DNA of 64,000 nt from DATFVA01 sp963745945 (GTDB taxonomy: Bacteria; Bacteroidota; Ignavibacteria; Ignavibacteriales; Ignavibacteriaceae): the NCBI GenBank assembly GCA_963745945.1, contig CAVUZG010000004.1, positions 1,612,001 through 1,676,000 of the forward strand, given 5' to 3'. Shown here one piece after another: positions 1 to 9,220 of this stretch. Below the pieces are notes generated by a model that worked only from the letters and a program-made list of their open reading frames with translations, did no database searches and was not told the origin of the DNA. How positions within the stretch are numbered: the first letter of the stretch is position 1; each line of letters starts with the position of its first letter. The position numbers and the translations under genes were made by a program.

Positions 1-208
1 GAGCTCTTTCTGAAAGTCCAAGTTCTTTTAATGAATTCCCAAATCTAAGCACATCTTCCAGAAGCTGACTGAAAGTAACTCTACCGATTGGAGTATTGGA
101 GAGATCTTCAAGTGCAATTTTATCATGATATACACGTGCAGATCTGAAAAGCATATCCCTTATGGAAGTTATCTGAGGAACGTCATAATATTTAATTTCT
201 GTTTTCAT
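1..208 (-). CDS. AMP-dependent acyl-CoA synthetase/ligase, N-terminal fragment (cut by window edge)
   Basis: The reverse complement opens with ATG at 208 and reads MKTEIKYYDVPQITSIRDML, followed by a stretch containing TFSQLLEDVLRFGNSLKELGL. This start (an unstructured lead, then a TF/Y-xQL-...-a-gL-LGL pattern) is typical of AMP-forming long-chain fatty-acid-CoA ligases, in which it precedes the first beta-sheet of the adenylating domain. Only about 69 residues are inside the window; the ATP-binding and acyl-binding motifs lie outside it, so substrate cannot be judged. The gene points away from transketolase, with 138 bp between them. Confidence 0.6.
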   Translation of the reverse strand, partial: MKTEIKYYDVPQITSIRDMLFRSARVYHDKIALEDLSNTPIGRVTFSQLLEDVLRFGNSLKELGLSERA

Positions 209-299
209 TTTCTCCCCGCAATTATTTTGTTCAGATACAATTTAACTAACCCGAACTATTTATATTATTACATTAACAAGAACTAATAATATTTTTGCA

Positions 300-326
300 A
301 ATAAAATTATTGGCAGGTTCTGCCGG
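300..326 (-). terminator. Possible weak terminator after transketolase
   Basis: On the minus strand a 5-bp GC-rich stem (GGCAG/CTGCC, loop AAC) is followed by a T-rich run (AATAATTTTATTT). It lies just downstream of the transketolase stop. The stem is short, so this is only a candidate. Confidence 0.35.
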
Positions 327-346
327 ATTTATTTTAACTCTTAAAG

Positions 347-2371
347 TTAAGATACAGACTTCAGTTTATCCAGAACACGCCGACCTGTTTCAGCTACATT
401 TTCCAGGGTTATTCCATATTTTTCCATTAGTATTTTTCCAGGGGCAGATGCTCCGAATTTCTCTATACTGACAGGCTCGCCTGCATCGCCAAGGTACTTA
501 TACCAGCACTGACTTACACCGGCTTCAACGGAAACCCGTGCTTTAATATCAGGTGGAAGAATTAATTTCTTGTAAGCAATATCCTGCTTCTCAAATAGTT
601 CAAAGCTTGGAAAGCTTACGACTCTTACTTTTACTCCTTCTTCCTCAAGAATTTCTGCAGCAGTAAGAGATACCGAAACCTCTGAGCCTGAAGCCATCAG
701 AATAAGCTCTGCATTAGGTGTATCTTTCAGAATATATGCACCCTTCGAGAGGTTTTCGGCAGAAGCATATTTTTTCTGATCAATAACAGGAAGTCCCTGC
801 CTTGTCAGAATTAAAAGAACGGGGCTTCCTTTATGTTCAATAGCAGTTCTCCATGCGGCAACTGTTTCGTTTGCATCTGCAGGACGTATTAGTACTAACT
901 TTGGAATAGTCCTAAGTGCTGCAAGATGCTCGATAGGCTGGTGTGTCGGACCATCTTCTCCGAGACCAATACTATCGTGCGTAAAAACATAAATGGGTTT
1001 TATCCCTGAAAGAGAACCAAGCCTTATAGCAGGACGGAGGTAATCTGAAAAAATCAAAAATGTTCCGCCATAGGGAATAACACCTCCGTAAATAGCCATT
1101 CCATTCAGAATAGAAGCCATTCCATGTTCACGAATTCCAAAATGAAAATTTCTTCCGCCTCTGTTAGATGAATCATAATTTTTATAATCTTTTAAATAAG
1201 TATTATTAGAAGGAGCCAGATCAGCGGAACCGCCGATGAGAGTTGGCAATGATGAAGCAATTGCATTAAGGACTTTTCCAGATGCTGCACGGGTTGCAAT
1301 TTTTTTACCATCATCTTCAAACAATGGCAGCTTTGATTTCCATTGATCTCCAAAATCTCCGCTCATTACAGCTGTAATCTCACGAGCATCATCAGGATAT
1401 TTAACTGAATATTCTGAAAAAAGTTTATTCCAGTCTTCCTCATATTTATTAAACTGATCCTGAAGCGATGAAAAAAGTTTGCTGACTTCTCCCGGCACAT
1501 AAAATGTTTTATCTTCAGGCCAGTTAAGATTTATTTTAGTCAGTCTGACTTCCTCTTCTCCCAAAGGTGAACCGTGAGCTTCCGAAGTATCCTGTTTATG
1601 AGGGCTTCCATAACCTATGTGTGTTTTTGTAATAATTATTGAAGGCTTGTTTGATTCATTTTTAGCGGCAACCATAGCTGATTCAAGTGCTTCTGAGTTA
1701 TTTACGTCATCAACTTTCTGAACATGCCAACCATAGGCATCAAATCTTTTAGCTACATCTTCGGTAAATGAAAGATCAGTAGAACCATCAATTGTAATTT
1801 TATTATCATCATAAAAGAAAACCAGTTTTCCTAATTTTAAATGTCCTGCAATAGAAGCTGCTTCGTGAGAAATTCCTTCCATCAAATCGCCATCGCTACA
1901 AATTCCATAAATAAAATGATCAATTATTTTTATATCATCTTTATTGAACATTGAAGCGAGATAAGATTCTGCAACAGCCATTCCAACAGCGTTGGCAAAT
2001 CCCTGCCCAAGCGGACCGGTAGTTGTTTCAACTCCGGGTGTCATTCTGTATTCGGGATGCCCGGGAGTAATGCTTCCCCACTGCCTGAATTGTTTAATAT
2101 CATCCATGGAAATACTATAGCCGCAAAGATGAAGGATAGAATACAAGAGCATGCTTCCGTGCCCATTCGAAAGAATGAACCTGTCACGGTTAAGCCAATT
2201 GGGATTTTTCGGATTGTGCCGCATATGTTTTGCATAGAGCATATAAGCTATCGGCGCACATCCCATAGGCATTCCCGGATGACCCGAATTTGCTTTCTGC
2301 ACTGCATCAACAGATAAAAATCTTAACGTATTAATTGAAAGCTGATCTATATTATCAGAAAGAAGGGACAT
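347..2371 (-). CDS. tkt: Transketolase
   Basis: Thiamine-diphosphate enzyme moving two-carbon ketol units between sugar phosphates in the non-oxidative pentose phosphate pathway; cytosolic. About 674 residues, the full family length. Visible motifs are GHPGMPMG near residue 31 (substrate/cofactor histidine), the ThDP motif region SDGDLMEG, the PYR-domain stretch FGIREHGM with the catalytic glutamate, and THDSIGLGEDGPTHQP with active-site histidines. The C-terminal domain carries LMASGSEVS. A longer reading from GTG at 2383 is possible, but the ATG at 2371 has GGAG six bases upstream, so I chose it. A TAtaTTTG box (2397-2404, minus strand) could be the -7 promoter element. The gene stands alone, without transaldolase or phosphopentose genes next to it. 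Confidence 0.96.
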   Translation of the reverse strand: MSLLSDNIDQLSINTLRFLSVDAVQKANSGHPGMPMGCAPIAYMLYAKHMRHNPKNPNWLNRDRFILSNGHGSMLLYSILHLCGYSISMDDIKQFRQWGSITPGHPEYRMTPGVETTTGPLGQGFANAVGMAVAESYLASMFNKDDIKIIDHFIYGICSDGDLMEGISHEAASIAGHLKLGKLVFFYDDNKITIDGSTDLSFTEDVAKRFDAYGWHVQKVDDVNNSEALESAMVAAKNESNKPSIIITKTHIGYGSPHKQDTSEAHGSPLGEEEVRLTKINLNWPEDKTFYVPGEVSKLFSSLQDQFNKYEEDWNKLFSEYSVKYPDDAREITAVMSGDFGDQWKSKLPLFEDDGKKIATRAASGKVLNAIASSLPTLIGGSADLAPSNNTYLKDYKNYDSSNRGGRNFHFGIREHGMASILNGMAIYGGVIPYGGTFLIFSDYLRPAIRLGSLSGIKPIYVFTHDSIGLGEDGPTHQPIEHLAALRTIPKLVLIRPADANETVAAWRTAIEHKGSPVLLILTRQGLPVIDQKKYASAENLSKGAYILKDTPNAELILMASGSEVSVSLTAAEILEEEGVKVRVVSFPSFELFEKQDIAYKKLILPPDIKARVSVEAGVSQCWYKYLGDAGEPVSIEKFGASAPGKILMEKYGITLENVAETGRRVLDKLKSVS

Positions 2372-2396
2372 TCTACACTCCACAAATAATATTTAA

Positions 2397-2404
2397 CAAA
2401 TATA
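2397..2404 (-). promoter_or_regulatory. Candidate -7 promoter box for transketolase
   Basis: TATATTTG on the minus strand, matching the Bacteroidota -7 consensus TAnnTTTG, about 26 bp before the chosen start. No good -33 TTG is seen at the usual 19-21 bp, so support is partial. Confidence 0.35.
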
Positions 2405-2484
2405 TTAAAAAGATTATTTCTAACTTCTTAATGTATAATAGTTTTAAATAAATAAATGTGTATAGGTCATATCGTTTTCAAACC

Positions 2485-3195
2485 TTAATTTGAAAAGAAT
2501 GAATTAAAATATGCCATTACCCCAATCTGGGTAATAAGCAAATCGGTTTTAGATTTTGAAACATCATAATAAACTTTCCCGTTTTCAATGGTTACAGAGC
2601 CTTCTTTTAAATACTCTGCTTCACTGCCGAGAAGATACCTGGCTTTCAGATCGAGAAATAAAGAAGTAAAATTCCCTTCGGGTTGATCAGGAGTGTAAAG
2701 ATTAATTAATAATCCACCGCCAATCCCATAACTCCAGGCGAAATCATCAAAGTTTGTATTACTGGCAACTTCCTCATTTCCGCGACTGTTAATAGAAGTT
2801 TCGGTAAACAGATAGGATCCTCCGAATAATAATTCAAGGTACGGACGAAAACTTCCTGATGGCGGTGCAATCTGAAACAATAAATGAAAATTAACAAGAT
2901 TGTTTGAGCGGTCTACATCTACTACCACATCAGGAATGGTTAGGCTGAATGGTTCCCTTCTTGATTCATTTCCATAATTCAGATATCCAACATCGAGACC
3001 AAATCCGAACGGTAATCCTTCAGTCGGATTAAAAAACAATACCTGTCCGGAAACCCCAAAACCCAGCCGATCTATATTTTCTTTGAACTCATTTTGCGGA
3101 AACCCCAGCATTAATCCGCCGCCTGCTGATTGAGAATGTATATCAATTGTTAATAATATAATTATAGCTGAAAGTAATATGATTTTATGTTTCAT
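2485..3195 (-). CDS. Outer-membrane beta-barrel protein, PorT/OmpA-like small barrel (function unknown)
   Basis: A Sec signal peptide (MKHKIILLSAIIILLTIDI, then HSQSAGGG) precedes about 215 residues of alternating hydrophobic/polar strands rich in Gly and aromatics. Examples are GFGLDVGYLNYG, RPYLELLFGGSYLF, YGIGGGLLINLY and LFLDLKARYLLGSEAEYL; the protein ends in YFNSF. This is the look of an 8-10-strand outer-membrane barrel of the kind common in Bacteroidota. The reading frame is open eight codons further upstream, but the ATG at 3195 starts the signal peptide directly and has a GAGGGA box nine bases before it. No neighbour suggests a role. A small hairpin (stem 2475-2482/2489-2496) overlaps the stop codon without a T-run. 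Confidence 0.7.
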   Translation of the reverse strand: MKHKIILLSAIIILLTIDIHSQSAGGGLMLGFPQNEFKENIDRLGFGVSGQVLFFNPTEGLPFGFGLDVGYLNYGNESRREPFSLTIPDVVVDVDRSNNLVNFHLLFQIAPPSGSFRPYLELLFGGSYLFTETSINSRGNEEVASNTNFDDFAWSYGIGGGLLINLYTPDQPEGNFTSLFLDLKARYLLGSEAEYLKEGSVTIENGKVYYDVSKSKTDLLITQIGVMAYFNSFFSN

Positions 3196-3501
3196 TTTGG
3201 TTATTCCCTCTTCATTCATAATTCAAGATAATTCACATTATAAAATTACTAAAGGAGTCTCATTTAAAATAATTATTATGATGGGCGGAATCAGTAAGGG
3301 ATAATTGAAAGAAGTTTTGACATTAAAGAAATAAAGTATCGCTTTGAATATTTCTACGAATAATAAACTAAAAGGAAATTCTTAAAGTCTTCAAGGAATG
3401 ATTCTAAAAGATTTAAACCCCTGAAAACAAATATTATTCAGAATAATTGATAGTGGATATTACCAGACGGTACAATATAATATATCAATACTGTATTAAT
3501 T
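3196..3501. other. Intergenic stretch, nothing recognised
   Basis: About 300 AT-rich bases between the barrel-protein start and the alpha-amylase stop. I see no ORF with a ribosome binding site, no strong hairpin and no RNA-gene pattern. Confidence 0.5.
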
Positions 3502-4851
3502 TTATTTTGAAATAAGTATTCTGTAATCCCACGGTTTTAATTGTAACCATTCTTTAGATTTTACATAGAATTTTTTTCCGGAGAAGGGATTTATGTACTC
3601 ACCAGATATCAAATCGCTTTCAAGTTCTGTTTTCACTTTTTTATCTGACAAATTAAAAATGGCATAGACTTTTGAAGTATCTTTTTTTCTTACAAAGGCG
3701 AATACCTCACTTGCGCTGGACTGAACCGGGATCATCTCACCGCCCTGCAGTCCATTCCATAATGCTTTGTTATTTTCTTTTTCATGGAATAGAGTTGTGT
3801 AAAGAAACTTGTATTTACTATCCTTCCATTCAATAGTATCTTTTTCAAAAAAGTCGAGGCGTTTATTAAGTCCTGCTTCCTGCCCGCTGTATAACAAAGG
3901 CATTCCGGGAATAACACAGGTGAAAACATCAAATGTTTCAGCTGCCTCACCCATTCTTTCGAACTCAGTACCATTCCATGTGTTTTCATCGTGGTTTGTA
4001 GTAAATCTCATTCTATAAGCATCAGCCGGATATTGATTTTTTTCTTTCTGAAAATAGTCTCTAATAGATTGAACATCCTTTTTTCCCTGGGCAACATTAT
4101 TCATCAGATGAAGTAATTCCCAGGAATAGGTCATATCAAAAGCTTCATGAAGTTCCGGACCTTCCGCTTCTGCTAGCATAAAAACATTTTTAATTTTATC
4201 AAGTTCAGCATGTGCAGTTTTCCAAAAATCTAGGGGAACCATGCCTGCAACATCGCATCTGAACCCATCGATATCACATTCTTCAACCCAATATTTCATT
4301 GCATCAATCATATACTGCCAGAGTTCTTTATTGTCATAATTTAAATCAATTACATCGTGCCAATCAGGAACCGGAGGCACAAAATTTCCAAGTGAATCTT
4401 TGGTGTAAAAATCGGGATGTTCCTTAACCCAGACGTTATCCCAGGCAGTATGATTAGCGACCCAATCAATGATAACATACATTCCCATGGAATGTATCTG
4501 ATTAACAGTTTCCTTAAAGTCTTCCAGAGTTCCGAACTCCGGGTTAACTCCTTTATAATCTTTTACAGAATAATAACTGCCGAGTGTACCTTTACGGTTC
4601 TTTTCGCCGATAGGATTAATTGGCATAAACCAGACGATGCCGACACCCATATCTTTTAATTCTTTTATGTGTGTGTCAAATGCCTCAAATGTTCCTTCCG
4701 GGGTATACTGGCGCGTGTTTACTTCATATATAGAAAGATTATAACTCCAGTCAGGATGTTTAACAGATTTTATATTCTGCGCCGAACTGAAATTATTCGC
4801 TATCAGAAATAAAAATATCAGAAGTATAAATTTTTGAATTTTGGTGAGCAT
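3502..4851 (-). CDS. Secreted GH13 alpha-amylase family glycosidase
   Basis: Hydrolyses (or rearranges) alpha-glucosidic bonds, probably of starch or glycogen-type oligosaccharides. It has a signal peptide (residues 1-24, cut near NFSSAQ), so it acts in the periplasm or at the cell surface. GH13 motifs appear in order: region I IDWVANHT (about 128-135), region II DGFRCDVAG with nucleophile Asp200, region III MLAEAE with acid/base Glu228, and region IV TTNHDENTW with His287-Asp288. The length of 449 residues fits a single-domain amylase with a short C-terminal beta domain. No carbohydrate-binding module and no T9SS tail are seen. It is isolated from other sugar-use genes, and no SusCD pair is nearby. 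Confidence 0.92.
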   Translation of the reverse strand: MLTKIQKFILLIFLFLIANNFSSAQNIKSVKHPDWSYNLSIYEVNTRQYTPEGTFEAFDTHIKELKDMGVGIVWFMPINPIGEKNRKGTLGSYYSVKDYKGVNPEFGTLEDFKETVNQIHSMGMYVIIDWVANHTAWDNVWVKEHPDFYTKDSLGNFVPPVPDWHDVIDLNYDNKELWQYMIDAMKYWVEECDIDGFRCDVAGMVPLDFWKTAHAELDKIKNVFMLAEAEGPELHEAFDMTYSWELLHLMNNVAQGKKDVQSIRDYFQKEKNQYPADAYRMRFTTNHDENTWNGTEFERMGEAAETFDVFTCVIPGMPLLYSGQEAGLNKRLDFFEKDTIEWKDSKYKFLYTTLFHEKENNKALWNGLQGGEMIPVQSSASEVFAFVRKKDTSKVYAIFNLSDKKVKTELESDLISGEYINPFSGKKFYVKSKEWLQLKPWDYRILISK

Positions 4852-4944
4852 AAGTTTCTCAGATGATTTTAGTTGAATGAAATAGTACAGAGTGTTTTGA
4901 ACAGCTGTATAATAAAATATAGAAAAAAGCTTTAAAATATTTTA

Positions 4945-6987
4945 TTATTTAGATGTCTGCTCTCCATTGTGATTTTTCCGGTCATTCATTTCCTTCATAA
5001 TTTCTCCCCCCGGAAAAATACCCCCTTCTTCTTTACCATTTGCTACGGCTTTCTCTATATTAACTTTCTCTTTAATCTGCTCGTACTTTTGAAGAAGTGT
5101 CTGGCTTCTGGAGATTTCCTCCAGCAGTTTTGTTTTTTTAGTAACAAGTTTTGTGATTAATCCACGGTGTTCTTCGTGTTCCAGTTTGATATTCCCTATT
5201 GAAGATTGTAATTCAGATAATTCCTTTCGGGATTCAGATATTCTTTCCCTTGTAATATGAAGCCTATCCTCGTACTCGGCAATTTCTTCATCAATCTCGT
5301 GTTTCTTTGATCTGGTTTTTTCAAAACGTTCATTCATATCATTTAATATTTCTTTCATACTTACTTCAACTGATTGTTTCTTGCTCATCAGGTATTCAGT
5401 TTCCATTCTTAGCCCATCGTTTCGGCGTAAAATTTCAGTGGTTTTATTTTCTAATGAATCAATATCCTGACGCAAAGTTTCCTTTTGTTCTTCAAGTACT
5501 TTTATGGTTTCCTGTAATGAATTAAGCTCAGCCTGCCTCATACCCAGAACTCTTTCACTTTCTTCAAGAGCGGCAATCTTTTCAAACAGTTCCTGGTCTT
5601 TTACATTAACCTCTTTCTCTTTATCAATAACTAATTTTTCATACAGAATTCTTTTACGGCTCAGTTCATTTACATCCTTACTGTATTTCTGAAATACCTT
5701 ACCAAATCTTTCTTCGAGAGCAATATTTTCATTTTCAATTTCAGTTTTTTTCTTTTCAAGTAAAGGCAAAGTTTGTCTCATAAGATCCGACTGCTCTTTC
5801 AGCTTTTCATATACTTCTACCTGCTCACTTACCTTTTTACTGATCTCTAGTTTTACAGCCTCAGATTTTTCTATTTCATTTTCAAGTACTGATAGTCTAT
5901 TTTCAAGAATAATTAGTTCATCACTTAATTTGCTAAGTTTTCCTGATTTGGTTTCAAGTTCAGATTTTACCTGGTTAAGTTCTTTTTTGCTAGCACTTTT
6001 TTCCTCAAATAATTTATCGTAATCGTCGGAAGTTTTACGAATTGAATTTGATCTTTCTCTTAATTCAATATCAAGCTCGCGCAAATCTCTATCCAGTTCG
6101 ACTTCTTTTTCCTGCTTATGCGCAATATTCTTAGTTAACATATTCAGGATTTCATCTTTTGAAGTTATCTCATTTCCCAAATGAACAATATTATCTTTTA
6201 TTTTTTCTTCTTTTTCTTTAAGGCTGGCAACGTTATTAAGAATTCTCACTTCTTCTTTTGAGTAATATTCTTTTTCACGTTTTTTCTCCTCAATCTCTTT
6301 ATAAATATTTTTGAGGTTCTCTCTTTCTGCCTGATCCCTTTTTTTAAGTTCTTCAACCTTTTTGATTAAGGCAGTGGCTTCGATTTTCTTATTTTCTACT
6401 CCTCTTAAAATCTTCACTTCCTTTTCTCTCAGGTCCGCCAGAACTTTTTCTTCCTCTCTTATTTTTACCGGTTTATCATTCCTTAGTTCTTCCTCAATAT
6501 CCTCCTTTTCGCTTAAGAGAATTTCAATCCGGTTATATAATTCCAGGATTTCATTTTTATAGTCTGCATTTTCTTTTTGCAAAGATTTTATTTGTTCTGA
6601 TTCACTTCCCTCTGTGGAAATAATACCCTCTTCGGAACTCTCACTTAAATTATTTCCTGTTTTCTTATTAATTGATTCTATATGATTTTTATAATCAGCT
6701 ATTGAATTCTGCAGCTCTTTTTTTAGTCCGTTTAATTCGGGAATTTTTTTGGAAAGTTCATTGAGCTCCGATTCTTTAATTTTCTGATCATTATCGAGCA
6801 TCATTATTTCATCATTCAGGCCGGCTTTCTTTTCATTAAGACTTTCGATCTCTCCCTGAAGTCTTTTCACAGTTTCTTCCATATCACTACCGGTTTCTTC
6901 CTGTTCAGTAAATGAATGGAGTTTATTTTTCAACTCCTCATTTTCTTTCTTCAGCTTCTCAATTTCTTTAGAATTAAAAATTGCCAT
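4945..6987 (-). CDS. Long coiled-coil protein of unknown function
   Basis: 680 residues, nearly all heptad-patterned and rich in Glu, Lys and Leu (KLKKENEELKNKL, RLQGEIESLNEK, KELNQVKSELETKSGKL). There is no ATPase head, signal peptide or membrane segment, so it is not an SMC or Rad50 homologue despite superficial resemblance. It starts MAIFNSKEIEKLKKENEEL and ends in a polar tail (GGIFPGGEIMKEMNDRKN). It is likely a cytosolic structural or scaffold protein, perhaps in cell shape or division; that is inference from architecture only. Neighbours are a secreted amylase and a small unknown protein, which say little. Confidence 0.7.
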   Translation of the reverse strand: MAIFNSKEIEKLKKENEELKNKLHSFTEQEETGSDMEETVKRLQGEIESLNEKKAGLNDEIMMLDNDQKIKESELNELSKKIPELNGLKKELQNSIADYKNHIESINKKTGNNLSESSEEGIISTEGSESEQIKSLQKENADYKNEILELYNRIEILLSEKEDIEEELRNDKPVKIREEEKVLADLREKEVKILRGVENKKIEATALIKKVEELKKRDQAERENLKNIYKEIEEKKREKEYYSKEEVRILNNVASLKEKEEKIKDNIVHLGNEITSKDEILNMLTKNIAHKQEKEVELDRDLRELDIELRERSNSIRKTSDDYDKLFEEKSASKKELNQVKSELETKSGKLSKLSDELIILENRLSVLENEIEKSEAVKLEISKKVSEQVEVYEKLKEQSDLMRQTLPLLEKKKTEIENENIALEERFGKVFQKYSKDVNELSRKRILYEKLVIDKEKEVNVKDQELFEKIAALEESERVLGMRQAELNSLQETIKVLEEQKETLRQDIDSLENKTTEILRRNDGLRMETEYLMSKKQSVEVSMKEILNDMNERFEKTRSKKHEIDEEIAEYEDRLHITRERISESRKELSELQSSIGNIKLEHEEHRGLITKLVTKKTKLLEEISRSQTLLQKYEQIKEKVNIEKAVANGKEEGGIFPGGEIMKEMNDRKNHNGEQTSK

Positions 6988-7217
6988 AGCCCAAACTCCA
7001 GGAATTATAAAAAATATTGTACCTTAATCGACAAAATGTGAAGAAGGAGGAAAATCTTTAAAATGACATAAATAAAACATGAACTTAATTATTAGGCGGT
7101 AAAGTATCAATAATTGTTTTACGGTTTGTTTAATGTCTATTGCCTGTGATTTTATAATAATTATGGCAGCAATCTCCGGGTTTAAGACGGTGGGTAGTGA
7201 GTCCAGATTACAAATTG

Positions 7218-7568
7218 TTATTCTTCAGAAAGGTTTTTTCTTTCATTTCTGTAAGCATTTCTGATATTAATTTTTTGTATTTGTCTTTCAATAATCAAAT
7301 CGGCGAGACGAGGGGGAATTTCTTCCCTGTTTTTTCTTCCAAAAAGCTCATTCAGTTTAGATTCATTTATATCAATCCGGTAAAGAATATTAATCAGTTT
7401 TTCATAATTAGTCTCTAAAAGTCCGGCGATTTTTTCAGCTAAATATTTTCTCAATTCATTAAGACTATCAAAATCATTAGTCGTTATAACAGAAGATATT
7501 CCTGCTTTATCAAAATCACTGGAAATTATTTTTGATATTTCAACAACATTATTTATTTCTTCGTTCAT
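7218..7568 (-). CDS. Small conserved-looking hypothetical protein
   Basis: 116 residues from the ATG at 7568. A longer start seven codons upstream (7589) exists, but GGAG lies seven bases before 7568. The sequence is mixed charged and helical, with the stretch LLETNYEKLINILYRIDINE, then PPRLADLIIERQIQKI. I do not recognise a named domain. The YRIDI-x-E-x-K pattern followed by a hydrophobic helix recalls small uncharacterised cytosolic proteins of Bacteroidota, but I cannot name a family. It is followed at 44 bp upstream in transcription by the PAP2-like membrane gene, so the three genes 8985-7218 may form one transcript. Confidence 0.55.
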   Translation of the reverse strand: MNEEINNVVEISKIISSDFDKAGISSVITTNDFDSLNELRKYLAEKIAGLLETNYEKLINILYRIDINESKLNELFGRKNREEIPPRLADLIIERQIQKINIRNAYRNERKNLSEE

Positions 7569-7611
7569 AAAACTCTCCGGATTTTCCATTAATTATTGTG
7601 TAAAGAAAATA

Positions 7612-8250
7612 TTATACAGAAGAATAATTAATCTTCTCCCTGATTTTCTTTACAATAATAAAACAACCAAATGTAAAGAAAGGAGCAGCAAATACATCGA
7701 CAAAATAATGAACGTGTTGCAGAATTACACTTGCTGCAACAATTATTGTCAGCAAAAGGAATAATTGTTTAAATGGTTTTTTATCTATAACCAGATATAG
7801 CAAAAACAAAGTTGCTGTATGGCCTGAGAAAAACAAATCTTTAGTAAGCAGTTCTCCCGTTCCGAAATATTGCACGAAAGGGTCATTCAAAGGAATCATG
7901 TCTGGTGGGGGATTAAAGGGAAGAGAATACATAGCGATAATTCTAACCAATATTAAAACCATATAAGTTTGAATCGCAAGTAGAAGTTTAAATGGATTTC
8001 TTAACAGGATTATAATTCCCGTAAAAAGTGAAAGATAAATAGAAACGAAAATAAGCCAGGTAAGATTAATTGGAGATATTAAACCGAGTACAGGATCATT
8101 AAAGGAGAAACCTTGTCTTTCTTCAACAAAGGATAAAAATTGTGTGTACAAAAATAAGATTAGTGCAAGGATTACAACTGAAAGGAAAAGCTGATACTGA
8201 AAGTTTTTTAATTTATAAGTTTCTCTCCAGTTCGATCCCGGCTTGTTCAT
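7612..8250 (-). CDS. PAP2-superfamily membrane phosphatase/phosphotransferase (sphingomyelin-synthase-like C-terminal motif)
   Basis: 212 residues with about six membrane segments. The active-site pattern is split as in PAP2 enzymes. FFSGHTATLFLL carries the SGH(T) motif and is followed after about 45 residues by HVHYFVDVFAAP, an H-x3-VD motif. This spacing resembles the PAP2_C branch (sphingomyelin/ceramide phosphotransferases) more than the classic KxxxxxxRP...PSGH enzymes. The expected substrate is a lipid phosphate or phospholipid head group at the inner membrane. The adjacent upstream gene (esterase, three-base gap) is co-transcribed. The exact reaction is unknown; transferase versus phosphatase cannot be settled from sequence alone. 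Confidence 0.7.
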   Translation of the reverse strand: MNKPGSNWRETYKLKNFQYQLFLSVVILALILFLYTQFLSFVEERQGFSFNDPVLGLISPINLTWLIFVSIYLSLFTGIIILLRNPFKLLLAIQTYMVLILVRIIAMYSLPFNPPPDMIPLNDPFVQYFGTGELLTKDLFFSGHTATLFLLYLVIDKKPFKQLFLLLTIIVAASVILQHVHYFVDVFAAPFFTFGCFIIVKKIREKINYSSV

Positions 8251-8253
8251 ATT

Positions 8254-8985
8254 CTAAACGTTAATATTATCAAGAAAATATGGAAGCATTTTTCTCCAGG
8301 TCGGCCAGTCGTGAGTCATATCTTCTCCCCACAAATCCAGCCAATGTGGAATATTTTTAGAATGCAGAATATCCGATAACTTTATTGATGCATTCGGATC
8401 CTCATAAGCACCACGCCCGCTGGCAATAATAATATTTTTATTCTTTAGCTCAGCAAGAATTTTTTCATCGGTTAAACCCGGCAGGTAATCAACCGGAGAG
8501 TTGAAATAACAGATATCATCAAAGTAACCATCCGTGTAATATTTCAAGTCGTATATTCCACTCATTCCAATTGTTCCGGCAAACAAATCTGGTCTTTTAA
8601 AAAAAATATTGGCTGCATGGAAAGCGCCCAATGAAGAACCAGTTGAAATAATTGGAGCAAAACCTTTATTATGATCCTGAATGAAAGGAATAACCTCTTC
8701 TAAAATATAATTGTTATACTGTTGATGCCTCAATGCTTTTTCATAAGGCTGCATATTTCTGTTCAGCCAGCTTTCATTATTTATACCATTAATTGAAAAA
8801 GCTTTCAGATTCCCGCTATTAATAGAATCTGCAATACTATCTATTAAAAAAAATCTTTCATATTCAAGAAAATCAGCAGCAGCGGTAGGAAACATTAAAA
8901 GAGCATATCCATAGTGTCCATAGACAGCCATCTCCATTTCTTTCTGAAGATTATTACTGTGCCATTTATGAATCTCTCTCCGCAT
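8254..8985 (-). CDS. Alpha/beta-hydrolase esterase (COG4947-like)
   Basis: 243 residues, no signal peptide. The nucleophile elbow is GSSLGAFHA (Ser about 118). A later SGRGAYEDP supplies a likely acidic residue and THDWPTWRKMLPYF the histidine, giving a plausible Ser-Asp-His triad. The order and the terminal H-D-W-P-W-W/R-x2-LPYFL pattern match the putative esterase family of the Esterase D clan. Substrate unknown. It is the first gene of a probable operon with the PAP2-like protein (three-base gap), suggesting lipid or acyl-ester metabolism, but that is inference. Confidence 0.75.
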   Translation of the reverse strand: MRREIHKWHSNNLQKEMEMAVYGHYGYALLMFPTAAADFLEYERFFLIDSIADSINSGNLKAFSINGINNESWLNRNMQPYEKALRHQQYNNYILEEVIPFIQDHNKGFAPIISTGSSLGAFHAANIFFKRPDLFAGTIGMSGIYDLKYYTDGYFDDICYFNSPVDYLPGLTDEKILAELKNKNIIIASGRGAYEDPNASIKLSDILHSKNIPHWLDLWGEDMTHDWPTWRKMLPYFLDNINV

Positions 8986-9220
8986 TATTTCCTCTGTTAA
9001 ATGTAGAAAAAGTGAGAAATCCCTGTTTTAATTTGTACAATTTTTAGCATATTTCAAAGGAAAAAGCTTTTTTTCAAATACCTAAAAAATCTCTTTACAA
9101 TTACTAAGTAATTCCATATTATTTAAATAACCTTTGTTGAAATCTTAATCATCTCGGGGACTACGCAAAAGCTATTTTCAAAAGACAGGTAAATTATATT
9201 AATTCATAGGAGTAGTTTAT

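Noticed and set aside
4945..6987. SMC/Rad50-like ATPase
   Set aside because: No Walker A, signature or Walker B motif; only coiled coil.
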